Assembly (NCBI GenBank): GCA_012960835.1
Contig: DUAL01000231.1
Coordinates: forward strand, 1-14,882
Length of the DNA stretch: 14,882 nt
From: Flavobacteriales bacterium
GTDB taxonomy: Bacteria > Bacteroidota > Bacteroidia > Flavobacteriales > BACL11
Direction of reading: 5' to 3'
Shown: one piece after another, positions 7,528 through 14,192 of the stretch
Numbering within the stretch: position 1 is the stretch's first letter
Layout of the letters: each line of letters starts with the position of its first letter
Notes under the pieces: model-generated
The model's input: the letters and a program-made list of their open reading frames with translations, nothing else
Told to the model about the DNA's origin: nothing
Database searches by the model: none
Made by a program: the position numbers and the translations under genes

Positions 7528-8871
7528 ATGCCCCTTAATGCATTATCAGCAATATCGCCAATTGACGGAAGATACAGTAAGAAAACAGAAAGTTTGAAGC
7601 AGTATTTTTCAGAAGCAGCTTTAATTAAATACAGAGTATTGGTTGAAGTGGAGTATTTTATTTCCCTGTGCAATTTTCCTTTACCTCAACTACAAAATTT
7701 TCCTACTAAAAAATACGAGCTTTTAAGAAATTTATATGCTAATTTTACCAATGAAGATGCACAAAAAATAAAAGATATTGAAGGTGTAACAAACCATGAT
7801 GTAAAAGCTGTGGAATATTTTATAAAAGAAAAATTCGATAAATTAGGATTGCAAGATTTTAAAGAATTTATCCATTTCGGACTTACCTCACAAGATATTA
7901 ATAATACTGCTGTTCCACTATCGATTAAAAATGCTATGGAAGAAAATTATCTTCCTCAAATCAAAAAGATAGTGGCAAAACTGAAAACAAGGGCAAAGCG
8001 GTGGAAAGATATGGCAATGTTGGCTCGAACTCATGGGCAAGCAGCATCTCCAACCAGATTAGGAAAAGAAATAATGGTTTTTGTAGAACGAATAGAAAAT
8101 CAATTAGCGCTTTTAAATAACATTCCTTTTTCTGCAAAATTTGGTGGAGCAACAGGTAACTTTAATGCACATCATGTCTCTTATCCTGAAATTGATTGGG
8201 TAAGTTTTGCAAATAGCTTTACAGCTGATGCTTTGGGATTGGAAAGACAGCAAACAACTACACAAATTGAGCATTACGATAATGTAGCAGCTCTGATGGA
8301 TAATTTGAGCAGAATCAACACCATCTTTATTGATTTTTCAAAAGATATCTGGACTTATGTATCTATGGATTATTTCAAACAAAAAATAAAAGAAGGGGAA
8401 GTTGGCTCATCAGCAATGCCACACAAAGTAAACCCAATTGATTTTGAAAATGCAGAAGGAAACCTGGCTATGGCAAATGCAGTTTTCAATTTCTTATCTG
8501 GTAAATTGCCAATTTCTCGTTTGCAAAGAGATTTGACAGACAGCACAGTTTTACGAAATATAGGCGTTCCTTTTGCTCATACAAGTATTGCTTTCGCTTC
8601 TTTGGAAAGGGGATTGGATAAATTGGTGCTCAATAAGAAAGCGATTGATACCGATTTGGAGAAAAACTGGGCAGTGGTTGCAGAAGCCATACAAACCATT
8701 TTAAGAAGAGAAGGATTTAAAAATCCTTACGAAATGCTAAAAGAACTTACCAGAACCAATGAGGTGATAAATGCAGAAAGTATTGCTAACTTTATCAATA
8801 ATTTAGAAATTTCTGAAAAAGTTAAAAAAGAATTATTGGCTATTACGCCATTCAACTATACCGGGATTTAA
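7528..8871 (+). CDS. purB: Adenylosuccinate lyase
   Basis: Performs two beta-eliminations of purine synthesis, SAICAR to AICAR and adenylosuccinate to AMP, each releasing fumarate; a cytoplasmic homotetramer of the fumarase/aspartase superfamily. At 447 residues, and beginning LNALSAISPIDGRY, it is of the E. coli PurB type. The signature GSSAMPHKVNPIDFENAEGN is present, with Ser295 in the flexible catalytic loop at the same number as the E. coli catalytic serine. His169 in ARTHGQAASP corresponds to the general-acid histidine, and TNHDVKAVEYF (about residues 89-99) is also conserved. The ATG at 7528 gives the normal N-terminus. The stop overlaps the convergent neighbour's stop by four bases (TTAA). 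The identification is secure. Confidence 0.98.
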   Translation: MPLNALSAISPIDGRYSKKTESLKQYFSEAALIKYRVLVEVEYFISLCNFPLPQLQNFPTKKYELLRNLYANFTNEDAQKIKDIEGVTNHDVKAVEYFIKEKFDKLGLQDFKEFIHFGLTSQDINNTAVPLSIKNAMEENYLPQIKKIVAKLKTRAKRWKDMAMLARTHGQAASPTRLGKEIMVFVERIENQLALLNNIPFSAKFGGATGNFNAHHVSYPEIDWVSFANSFTADALGLERQQTTTQIEHYDNVAALMDNLSRINTIFIDFSKDIWTYVSMDYFKQKIKEGEVGSSAMPHKVNPIDFENAEGNLAMANAVFNFLSGKLPISRLQRDLTDSTVLRNIGVPFAHTSIAFASLERGLDKLVLNKKAIDTDLEKNWAVVAEAIQTILRREGFKNPYEMLKELTRTNEVINAESIANFINNLEISEKVKKELLAITPFNYTGI

Positions 8872-9422
8872 GTAGTAATTTTATGCTTAACAAGATAATC
8901 TTCCCAATTCCAAATAAAATGGGTCATTAGGTTTTTCAGTTCCTGAAAGAAAATAGGATTTGGCTCATTTTTCCTTTTGAATAAATTCACCTGAAAATCA
9001 TTGATATTGTATTTGTCAAAAACGGCAGTTGCCATTGCCTCAATGCAATTGTCAGCCTTGCGTAAAAGATCGGACAAATAAGTTTCATAATCTACTAATT
9101 GTTCAAGTGCAATATCATTTCCCCCTTCTACTTTTTCTGCCATAATATCAATAAGCTGATTGTGCAATTTTTCGGCCTGCTCATCATCAAAAAAGGAAGG
9201 AATCATTTTTAGGTTTCCAACAAAAATAATAAGCCGAAACCACCTAATATCCTTATTTGATAGATTAGGGTTTCTTTCCAAATTATTATTGTTATTAATA
9301 AAATCTTGTATTTCTACAAAGCCATTTACAATCACTTCATCAAGAGTGGTGACAAGAAGATTAGCTGTTTTTAAAGAGCTTATCTTTTTCTTTTTAGATA
9401 ATAATCCAAGAAATTTTATCAT
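8868..9422 (-). CDS. Uncharacterised 184-aa protein at the end of the lhgO cluster
   Basis: I do not recognise this protein. It is 184 residues, with a basic N-terminus (MIKFLGLLSKKKKISSL), no signal peptide and no membrane segment. The composition is rich in Leu, Ile, Asn, Asp and Glu with heptad-like spacing, suggesting a mostly helical soluble fold. A run of five Asn lies around residues 43-47, and the C-terminal part has a tryptophan/aromatic patch (LMTHFIWNWEDYLVKHK). There is no metal- or nucleotide-binding motif. It starts five bases after the lhgO stop, so it is probably the last gene of the six-gene unit, and its own stop is interlocked with that of purB. The long open frame in genic context makes it a real gene; the role is unknown. 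Confidence 0.75.
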   Translation of the reverse strand: MIKFLGLLSKKKKISSLKTANLLVTTLDEVIVNGFVEIQDFINNNNNLERNPNLSNKDIRWFRLIIFVGNLKMIPSFFDDEQAEKLHNQLIDIMAEKVEGGNDIALEQLVDYETYLSDLLRKADNCIEAMATAVFDKYNINDFQVNLFKRKNEPNPIFFQELKNLMTHFIWNWEDYLVKHKITT

Positions 9423-9427
9423 ATTTA

Positions 9428-10636
9428 TTATTTCAGATTAAAATATATTCTCGACTTTTCCATTATCTGATCCCCAATTGCAAGGCAAGCGGTTGCCGCA
9501 GGAGATGGCGCATTAAGAACATGTAAATTGTTTTTGTTTTGCACAATTCTGAAATCATCAATCACCTCTCCGTCAATGCCTAGAGCCATGGCCCTTACTC
9601 CACTTCTTCCTTCAATAATATCCTCCATTTTCAAAGTTGGTATCATCTTTTGTAATTCTTTCAAAAATAGAGCTTTTGAAAAAGCCCTGCGATACTCATT
9701 CAAGCCAAATTTCCAATGATTTATGAACAACCTCCAAGTGCCTGAAAAGCTTAGTGCCTGAAAAGAATCCTCCCATGAAAAGTCTGTTTTTTTATACCCT
9801 TCTCTTTTAAAAGTAAAAACTGCATTTGGACCGCACTCAATCTCTCCATTCATCATTCTTGTAAAATGAATGCCCAAAAAAGGAAATTCAGGATTAGGAA
9901 CTGGATAAATTAAGTTGTTTACTTTACATTTTGCTTGATTTGATAACTGAAAATAATCTCCTCTAAAACCCACAATCTGTATGTCTAATTTCACCTTGTC
10001 TTTTTTGGCTAAACGGTCGGAAAACAAACCACCACAAAAAATAGTGTGCTCAACTTTCAGCTTTCCTTTTGTTGAAAACAACAGCCCATCCTCTATATCT
10101 AATACTTCACAATTTAAAGCTATTTTACTTTTAGGATTCAGCTGTTTTATCAATTCTGCAAACTTATTACTCACCTCTTTATAATCTATTATTCCGCTTT
10201 GCGGAACCCAAAGAGCAGCCACGCCTTCTGCATTTGGTTCAATATTTTTAAACTGCAGAGGGGTTAATATCTGTAAATTTTCCAAACCATTTTGCTCCCC
10301 ATTTTTCTTTAACGTTTCTAATTCAGTTGCTTCCCTCTTATTTAGTGCCAACACAATTTTACCACAAATATCATGTTTTATATTATTCTCTTTTGCAAAT
10401 TGCACCAATTGCTTTCGCCCTTTAACACAATTTTTGGCTTTCAATGAATTAGGTTTGTAATATAAACCCGAATGAATAACTCCTGAATTTCTTCCAGTTT
10501 GATGAAAAGCTAATTCTTTTTCCTTTTCTAAAATGATAAGGTTTAATTTTGGGAATTCTCTCTGGATTTGATAGGCGATAGCCAAGCCAACTATTCCTCC
10601 ACCTACAATTGCAATGTCATATTTGGCTTCTTGCAT
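9428..10636 (-). CDS. lhgO: L-2-hydroxyglutarate oxidase/dehydrogenase (LhgO family)
   Basis: An FAD enzyme that oxidises L-2-hydroxyglutarate to 2-oxoglutarate; in E. coli the electrons pass to the membrane quinone pool. At 402 residues it matches the family. The N-terminal Rossmann dinucleotide site is IVGGGIVGL (Gly12, Gly14, Gly17) with the ribose-binding acid Glu37 at the end of strand 2 (LIILEKE). The family-specific HQTGRNSGVIHSGLYY (about residues 45-60) follows, and the DAO-type C-terminus has GIDGEVIDDF and LNAPSPAATACLAIGDQI. There is no signal peptide, so it should sit at the cytoplasmic side of the membrane. It begins seven bases after the DUF5777 gene. Other 2-hydroxy-acid oxidases of the DAO superfamily are possible but less likely given the HQTGRNSGV motif. 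Confidence 0.92.
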   Translation of the reverse strand: MQEAKYDIAIVGGGIVGLAIAYQIQREFPKLNLIILEKEKELAFHQTGRNSGVIHSGLYYKPNSLKAKNCVKGRKQLVQFAKENNIKHDICGKIVLALNKREATELETLKKNGEQNGLENLQILTPLQFKNIEPNAEGVAALWVPQSGIIDYKEVSNKFAELIKQLNPKSKIALNCEVLDIEDGLLFSTKGKLKVEHTIFCGGLFSDRLAKKDKVKLDIQIVGFRGDYFQLSNQAKCKVNNLIYPVPNPEFPFLGIHFTRMMNGEIECGPNAVFTFKREGYKKTDFSWEDSFQALSFSGTWRLFINHWKFGLNEYRRAFSKALFLKELQKMIPTLKMEDIIEGRSGVRAMALGIDGEVIDDFRIVQNKNNLHVLNAPSPAATACLAIGDQIMEKSRIYFNLK

Positions 10637-10643
10637 TTAGGTG

Positions 10644-11507
10644 CTACTTATTTTCTTTAATGGTGAATACTCGCGAGATATTAAAACCAAAATAAATATC
10701 GCCTTGCTCCCAATCTCCTTTAGTTTCATGAATAAATGATGACTCAATCATGGCTGGAGAATTACTTAGGTGCAACTGGAAAACATGCCCACCCGTTTCA
10801 ATATCAAAACCAAAGGAAAGCACATCATTATTTATTTTTCCGTTTATCTGCATAAAATATTCCGCATTTACCGAAATTCGATTTGTTAGCTTTTGTCTTG
10901 CGCCAAATCCTAAGGAAATTCTATCATTTTTTTCTGCATAGTTTACCAAATTGTAATGCACTAAAGTTGGGGAAAGCTGAACAGATAAATCTCTATTTAT
11001 TTTTCTGGCAATAAGTATTTGATGGGCAAAACTGAGTTGATTGCTCAACTCAAAAGTTTCTTCTTTGGTTTCACTCCACCTGTACTGTTTAATGAAAATA
11101 GCAGAATTTATTGCAACAGTAACAGGGAATTCTTTACTTCCTTTGCTTTGTCTTTTTAATCTAATTTTTGTGCTTGCATCTATTGTTTTTAGTGCTGAGC
11201 TTCTTCCGAGTCCAACACTCATCCAATCTTTGATTCCATAGTCAAATCCTAATCTAATTTGTGAATTGTCTAAGCCAAATAAATTGTAAAAGCCTGAATT
11301 AAGCGCTCCAAACCTATGCTGAATCTGAAATTGCAAAACCCCCTTTGAAAGTATTTCAACTGATTGCCCATTAACTACTTTTTTACCTTTAAAAGTAGAG
11401 CTAATATACATTGGCTCATTATCTACTTCAAGCAAGGATAACAAACCATCTTGTGCTTTTGCAAAAATACTTGACAACATTATAAGAAGGATTATGATTT
11501 TTTTCAT
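10644..11507 (-). CDS. DUF5777 family beta-barrel protein
   Basis: A predicted outer-membrane barrel of unknown function, 287 residues. The signal peptide is clear (MKKIIILLIMLSSIFAKAQ, cleavage near residue 19). The DUF5777 pattern follows: STFKGKKVVNGQSVE, QFQIQHRFGALNSG, FYNLFGLDNSQIRLGFDYGIKDWMSVGLGRSSALKTIDASTKIRLKRQ. After this come repeated amphipathic strands with aromatic girdle residues, and the protein ends in ...GFNISRVFTIKENK. Its ATG overlaps the YceI stop (ATGA), so it is translated in step with the YceI gene. As I recall, DUF5777 genes in Bacteroidota often lie next to YceI and cytochrome c genes, which agrees with this locus. No enzyme motif is seen. Confidence 0.88.
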   Translation of the reverse strand: MKKIIILLIMLSSIFAKAQDGLLSLLEVDNEPMYISSTFKGKKVVNGQSVEILSKGVLQFQIQHRFGALNSGFYNLFGLDNSQIRLGFDYGIKDWMSVGLGRSSALKTIDASTKIRLKRQSKGSKEFPVTVAINSAIFIKQYRWSETKEETFELSNQLSFAHQILIARKINRDLSVQLSPTLVHYNLVNYAEKNDRISLGFGARQKLTNRISVNAEYFMQINGKINNDVLSFGFDIETGGHVFQLHLSNSPAMIESSFIHETKGDWEQGDIYFGFNISRVFTIKENK

Positions 11508-12028
11508 TGTTTTTTCATTTCAATATTTACTTTAATTTCTATTTCTTCTGCAATATTATACATTACAATTCTAGGAACTTTAATTTTATAGTCTTTTAAT
11601 TTTACAGAAAATTTAACGGCAGAAATAGAAGCTATATTATCATTTACTTGCAAATTTCCGACAACACTGATAGTATTAGCTTCTCCATGAATTGTAAGTT
11701 TGCCTTCTACATTTGCAACACCATTTTTGTGAGAAACAACTTTTCCAACAAAAGTAGATGTTGGAAAAATGTCCGACTCCATATAATTCTCATTAAAATG
11801 TTCTTGCATCAAGGATTTTGGAAATATAAAATCTGTAATGTTTAACAGAAAAACTAACACTTTGGTTTTAGCATCATAAACGGCAGAAACTTTATTATTT
11901 ATGGCCGAAATATCTTCCACTGGCGCCTTAGAAAAAAAGCTAATTGTTCCATCTTTTGCTAAATATTGTTGGGCATTTGCAGAAAAACAAATCAGGAATA
12001 AAAATATACTAATTATTTGGCGCACCAT
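11504..12028 (-). CDS. YceI family protein (secreted lipocalin-like)
   Basis: Periplasmic YceI proteins form a lipocalin-like barrel that binds long isoprenoid or other lipophilic molecules; the ligand here is unknown. With the ATG at 12028 the product is 174 residues with a signal peptide MVRQIISIFLFLICFSANAQ. A TTG 18 bases upstream is in frame (180 residues) but would put MKTGKK before the signal peptide; the ATG has GGAAAG just before it and is preferred. The mature part has the YceI pattern: DGTISFFSKAPVEDISAINNKVSAVYD, then FIFPKSLMQEHFNENYMESDIFPTSTFVGKV, then GKLTIHGEANTI and a last strand EEIEIKVNIEM. It overlaps the upstream haem lipoprotein gene by 20 bp and the downstream DUF5777 gene by four, which points to tight co-expression. 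Confidence 0.92.
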   Translation of the reverse strand: MVRQIISIFLFLICFSANAQQYLAKDGTISFFSKAPVEDISAINNKVSAVYDAKTKVLVFLLNITDFIFPKSLMQEHFNENYMESDIFPTSTFVGKVVSHKNGVANVEGKLTIHGEANTISVVGNLQVNDNIASISAVKFSVKLKDYKIKVPRIVMYNIAEEIEIKVNIEMKKQ

Positions 12029-12413
12029 TTTCTTTCCAGTTTTCAATAATTAATATTTCCTCTACAGTTAATCTTTCCCCATTCTTTGGCATAAATCCAA
12101 CTTCTCTTTTTATACTTTCAATAACATTGCCATTTAATACCTGATTTCGAATTTCTTCATAATTTGAAAGAGATAATATACCATTCGGATTTGATGGAAA
12201 ATGACAGCCCCAACAATGTTCAATAAATATTGGTTCCACACAATCAGTAAATGATGGACTGTTAACCTCACAATCGGAAAAAATACAAGAACTATCATCT
12301 ACTTGAGCGTATGGATCATAATTTAGAGCTAATGAATCCATACAACCAACTAACAACTCATCATAAGTGCAAGAAGTAATGACTAGCATACTAAGTATTA
12401 AAAAAAATCTCAT
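12009..12413 (-). CDS. Lipoprotein with a single c-type haem site
   Basis: A small (134-residue) predicted monohaem cytochrome c anchored as a lipoprotein. The signal MRFFLILSMLVITSC places lipidation at Cys15. Residues 23-43 form the Bacteroidota surface motif GC.D..A.NY.P.A..D..SC, with Cys24 and Cys43 likely paired. The haem site is CWGCH (Cys67, Cys70, His71); Met108 in VGFMPKNGERLTVEEILIIENWKENGAP sits in the usual MP..G..L...EI..I..W...GA position for the distal ligand. Cys48 and Cys58 remain for a second disulphide. Its ATG overlaps the MFS stop (ATGA) and its end overlaps the YceI gene. A role as an electron carrier outside the inner membrane follows from the motif; the partner is unknown, although YceI and DUF5777 are the obvious candidates. 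Confidence 0.85.
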   Translation of the reverse strand: MRFFLILSMLVITSCTYDELLVGCMDSLALNYDPYAQVDDSSCIFSDCEVNSPSFTDCVEPIFIEHCWGCHFPSNPNGILSLSNYEEIRNQVLNGNVIESIKREVGFMPKNGERLTVEEILIIENWKENGAPNN

Positions 12414-13663
12414 CTTACAAAGTTATTGCTTTTTGTAAAAGTAATTCTATTAAAAAGCAATAAACCGATAATAAATAAAATAATTACTACCCAAAGTGCC
12501 ATTTGCTGGCTATAATAAGTGGTGATAATTCCAAAAAGTAAAGGCCCTAAAAAGGAAGTGGCCTTACCGGTAAGGGCAAAAAATCCAAAAAATTCATTTT
12601 GTTTTTCCTTTGGCATGAGTTGCGCCATTAGCGAACGACTGCAGGATTGATTTGGCCCCACCATCAAACCAATAAGCACTCCAGCAAACCAAAAAATTTC
12701 CTTAGGAGAATTTGTTTCAGGAGCAATATACGCTAAAAGAGTGGCTATTATTAAAACAACTAAAGAGATATTAATTACCTTTTTTACTCCAATTTTATCT
12801 TCCAAATAACCAAATAAAAAGGAGCCAAAGCCGGCACAACTATTCAGCACAATGCCTAAAAGCATTACTTCCTCAAAAGTAAAATTTATAGTTCCTACTG
12901 CATAAATTCCTCCTAGTGCAAATATGGTAATCAGTCCATCATTAAAAAACAGGCGAGCTATTAGAAATTGAGATATTTGCTTGTAATAGCTAATAGAGTT
13001 AAAAGTTTTCCTAATGGTAGCAAATGAATCAGAAATATGCTTTTTGGTAAGTTTTTCTTTCTTTCTGTCTTTTAAAAATAAAAAAGTAGGGATACTGAAA
13101 ATAGCAAACCAAATACCCACCAAAATATTAATTTTTCTTATTCCTATCTCATCTAAATCAGGGAATAAGAACAAAGAAAGAAACAATGCTAACAAACCCC
13201 CAACAAAACCCAACCCCCAAGCAAATCCAGAAATACTGCCGCTATTTTCTCTATTGGACAAATCCGGCAAATAAGCATTACAAAAAACCGAGCCCATTTC
13301 AAAAGCAATATTAGCAATTATAAAAAGGGTGAGTGCCCAAAACACATCTCCAGCCTTTGGAAAATAAAGCAAAATAGAAAATACCGCACAAATGGCCGTA
13401 AAAGAAATTAGAAAGAATTTTCGATAACCACTATTGTCGGCAATAGCACCCAGTATTGGTGATAATATAGCCACAATAATTGCAGTAATTGCAATTGCAT
13501 TTGCCCACATTGCTGTGCCAATTTGTGGGTTTGGAGCTATCACTTTCACAAAAAATGCACTATAAATAAAAGTGACTATTATGGTAGTAAAAGGTTGGTT
13601 GGCAAAATCGTAAAACGACCATGCCAAAACTTCCTTTCTGTTTTTAATTTTTGATAAAATCAT
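12410..13663 (-). CDS. MFS transporter, UMF1/Atg22-like
   Basis: A 417-residue inner-membrane permease with about 12 membrane helices. The N-terminus KEVLAWSFYDFANQPFTTII (SFYDFANQPF, residues 16-25) is the signature of the UMF1/Atg22-like branch of the major facilitator superfamily, and the loop 2-3 motif GAIADNSGYRKFF has the expected G...D..G.R form. A second Gly-rich block, GFAWGLGFVGGLLALFLSLF, and the C-terminal GLMVGPNQSCSRSLMAQLMPKEKQNEFFGFFALTGKATSFLGPLLFG also fit. Yeast Atg22 exports amino acids from the vacuole, but bacterial members have no settled substrate. It is the first gene of the six-gene minus-strand unit and ends in a four-base ATGA overlap with the haem lipoprotein gene. 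A TATTATTG (one mismatch to TAnnTTTG) lies at 13685-13678 and might be part of its promoter. Confidence 0.9.
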   Translation of the reverse strand: MILSKIKNRKEVLAWSFYDFANQPFTTIIVTFIYSAFFVKVIAPNPQIGTAMWANAIAITAIIVAILSPILGAIADNSGYRKFFLISFTAICAVFSILLYFPKAGDVFWALTLFIIANIAFEMGSVFCNAYLPDLSNRENSGSISGFAWGLGFVGGLLALFLSLFLFPDLDEIGIRKINILVGIWFAIFSIPTFLFLKDRKKEKLTKKHISDSFATIRKTFNSISYYKQISQFLIARLFFNDGLITIFALGGIYAVGTINFTFEEVMLLGIVLNSCAGFGSFLFGYLEDKIGVKKVINISLVVLIIATLLAYIAPETNSPKEIFWFAGVLIGLMVGPNQSCSRSLMAQLMPKEKQNEFFGFFALTGKATSFLGPLLFGIITTYYSQQMALWVVIILFIIGLLLFNRITFTKSNNFVR

Positions 13664-13734
13664 AAATTTAAAAAACCCAATAATACAATTTTTATTCCTA
13701 AACTAGTTTTTAGTTAATAAATGTTAAAAAAATG

Positions 13735-13742
13735 TAAATTTG
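13735..13742 (+). promoter_or_regulatory. Putative Bacteroidota -7 box (TAAATTTG) for the DUF5606-pepF unit
   Basis: TAAATTTG followed by C, identical to the box before purB, ends 17 bases before the ATG at 13760. A TTAG (13710-13713), one base off the -33 TTTG, lies 21 bases upstream, within the accepted spacing. It sits in the 96-bp gap shared with the divergent MFS gene. Confidence 0.45.
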
Positions 13743-13759
13743 CGGATTGAAAAATTAAA

Positions 13760-13903
13760 ATGAACTTAGAAGGAGTTATTGCAATTACAGGAAAAACTGG
13801 GCTATTTAAGGTAATATCACAAGGGAATAATGCGGTAATAGTAGAAAATTTGGCGGACAAAAAAAGAAAAACTTGGATCACTTTATCTGACAAATTTGAA
13901 TGA
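13760..13903 (+). CDS. DUF5606 family protein, N-terminal part (frameshifted gene)
   Basis: The ATG at 13760 opens a 47-codon frame reading MNLEGVIAITGKTGLFKVIS...NAVIVENLADKKRKTWITLSDKFE and then TGA at 13901. This is the N-terminal beta-barrel-like DUF5606 domain (typical form M.L..VI.I.GKPGL..L..Q...G.I.ESL...KR) of a protein that normally has about 140-150 residues. The family continues with a stretch like LSEI.IYT..., which here appears in the next frame (LNEIGIYTFED, from 13896). The frames overlap at 13896-13903, so the gene is split by an indel, most likely in or just before the T-run at 13895-13897 because the KKRKTW...SDKF segment still fits the family in the first frame. It may be a real pseudogene, a strain mutation or a sequence error. 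The function of DUF5606 is unknown. Confidence 0.7.
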   Translation: MNLEGVIAITGKTGLFKVISQGNNAVIVENLADKKRKTWITLSDKFE

Positions 13904-14192
13904 AATTGGTATTTACACCTTTGAGGACACCAAGCCATTATCAGAAATATTTGATATTATTGCCAAAAAAGAAAACGCAAAGCAAGGTATCAGTCATAAA
14001 GCAGATAAAGAAGAGTTAATAAAATACTTTGAAGAGATTTTGCCTAATTATGATGTAGAAAGAGTTTATATTTCTGATATTAAAAAAGTAATTCAGTGGT
14101 ATAATGCACTGCAAACTGCTGATTTGATTGAATTACCACAAGCCGAGAAAAAAACTACTAGAAAGAAAGCGACTGCTGAAAAAGAAAATTAA
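13896..14192 (+). CDS. DUF5606 family protein, C-terminal part (frameshifted gene)
   Basis: The second half of the DUF5606-family gene, one frame over from the first. From the TTG at 13896 it gives 98 residues: LNEIGIYTFEDTKPLSEIFDIIAKKENAKQGISHKADKEELIKYFEEILPNYDVERVYISDIKKVIQWYNALQTADLIELPQ, then a Lys-rich tail (EKKTTRKKATAEKEN). The helical block PLSEIF...KEEL..YF.EILP.YD..RVY.SDIKK...WYN is the strongly conserved C-terminal part of these proteins (Pfam treats it as a separate DUF, I believe DUF6852). The frame has no stop back to 13845 but no better start, so the TTG is probably not a true start. Conservation at the codon level argues the lesion is recent or an artefact. The stop overlaps the ATG of the M3 peptidase by one base. 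Confidence 0.72.
   Translation: MNEIGIYTFEDTKPLSEIFDIIAKKENAKQGISHKADKEELIKYFEEILPNYDVERVYISDIKKVIQWYNALQTADLIELPQAEKKTTRKKATAEKEN

Noticed and set aside
9160..9441. 93-codon plus-strand frame opposite the 184-aa gene
   Set aside because: It is antisense to a better-placed operon gene, has low-complexity Ser/Phe/Leu content and crosses the lhgO boundary.
12029..12046. TTG at 12046 as the YceI start
   Set aside because: It would add MKTGKK in front of a good signal peptide; the ATG at 12028 has a purine-rich GGAAAG before it and gives a normal N-terminus.
13891..13903. Programmed +1 frameshift joining the two DUF5606 halves
   Set aside because: The context TTT GAA TGA is unlike the known release-factor-2 site (CTT TGA), and re-pairing of the Phe or Glu tRNA in the +1 frame is poor; decay or sequence error is simpler.
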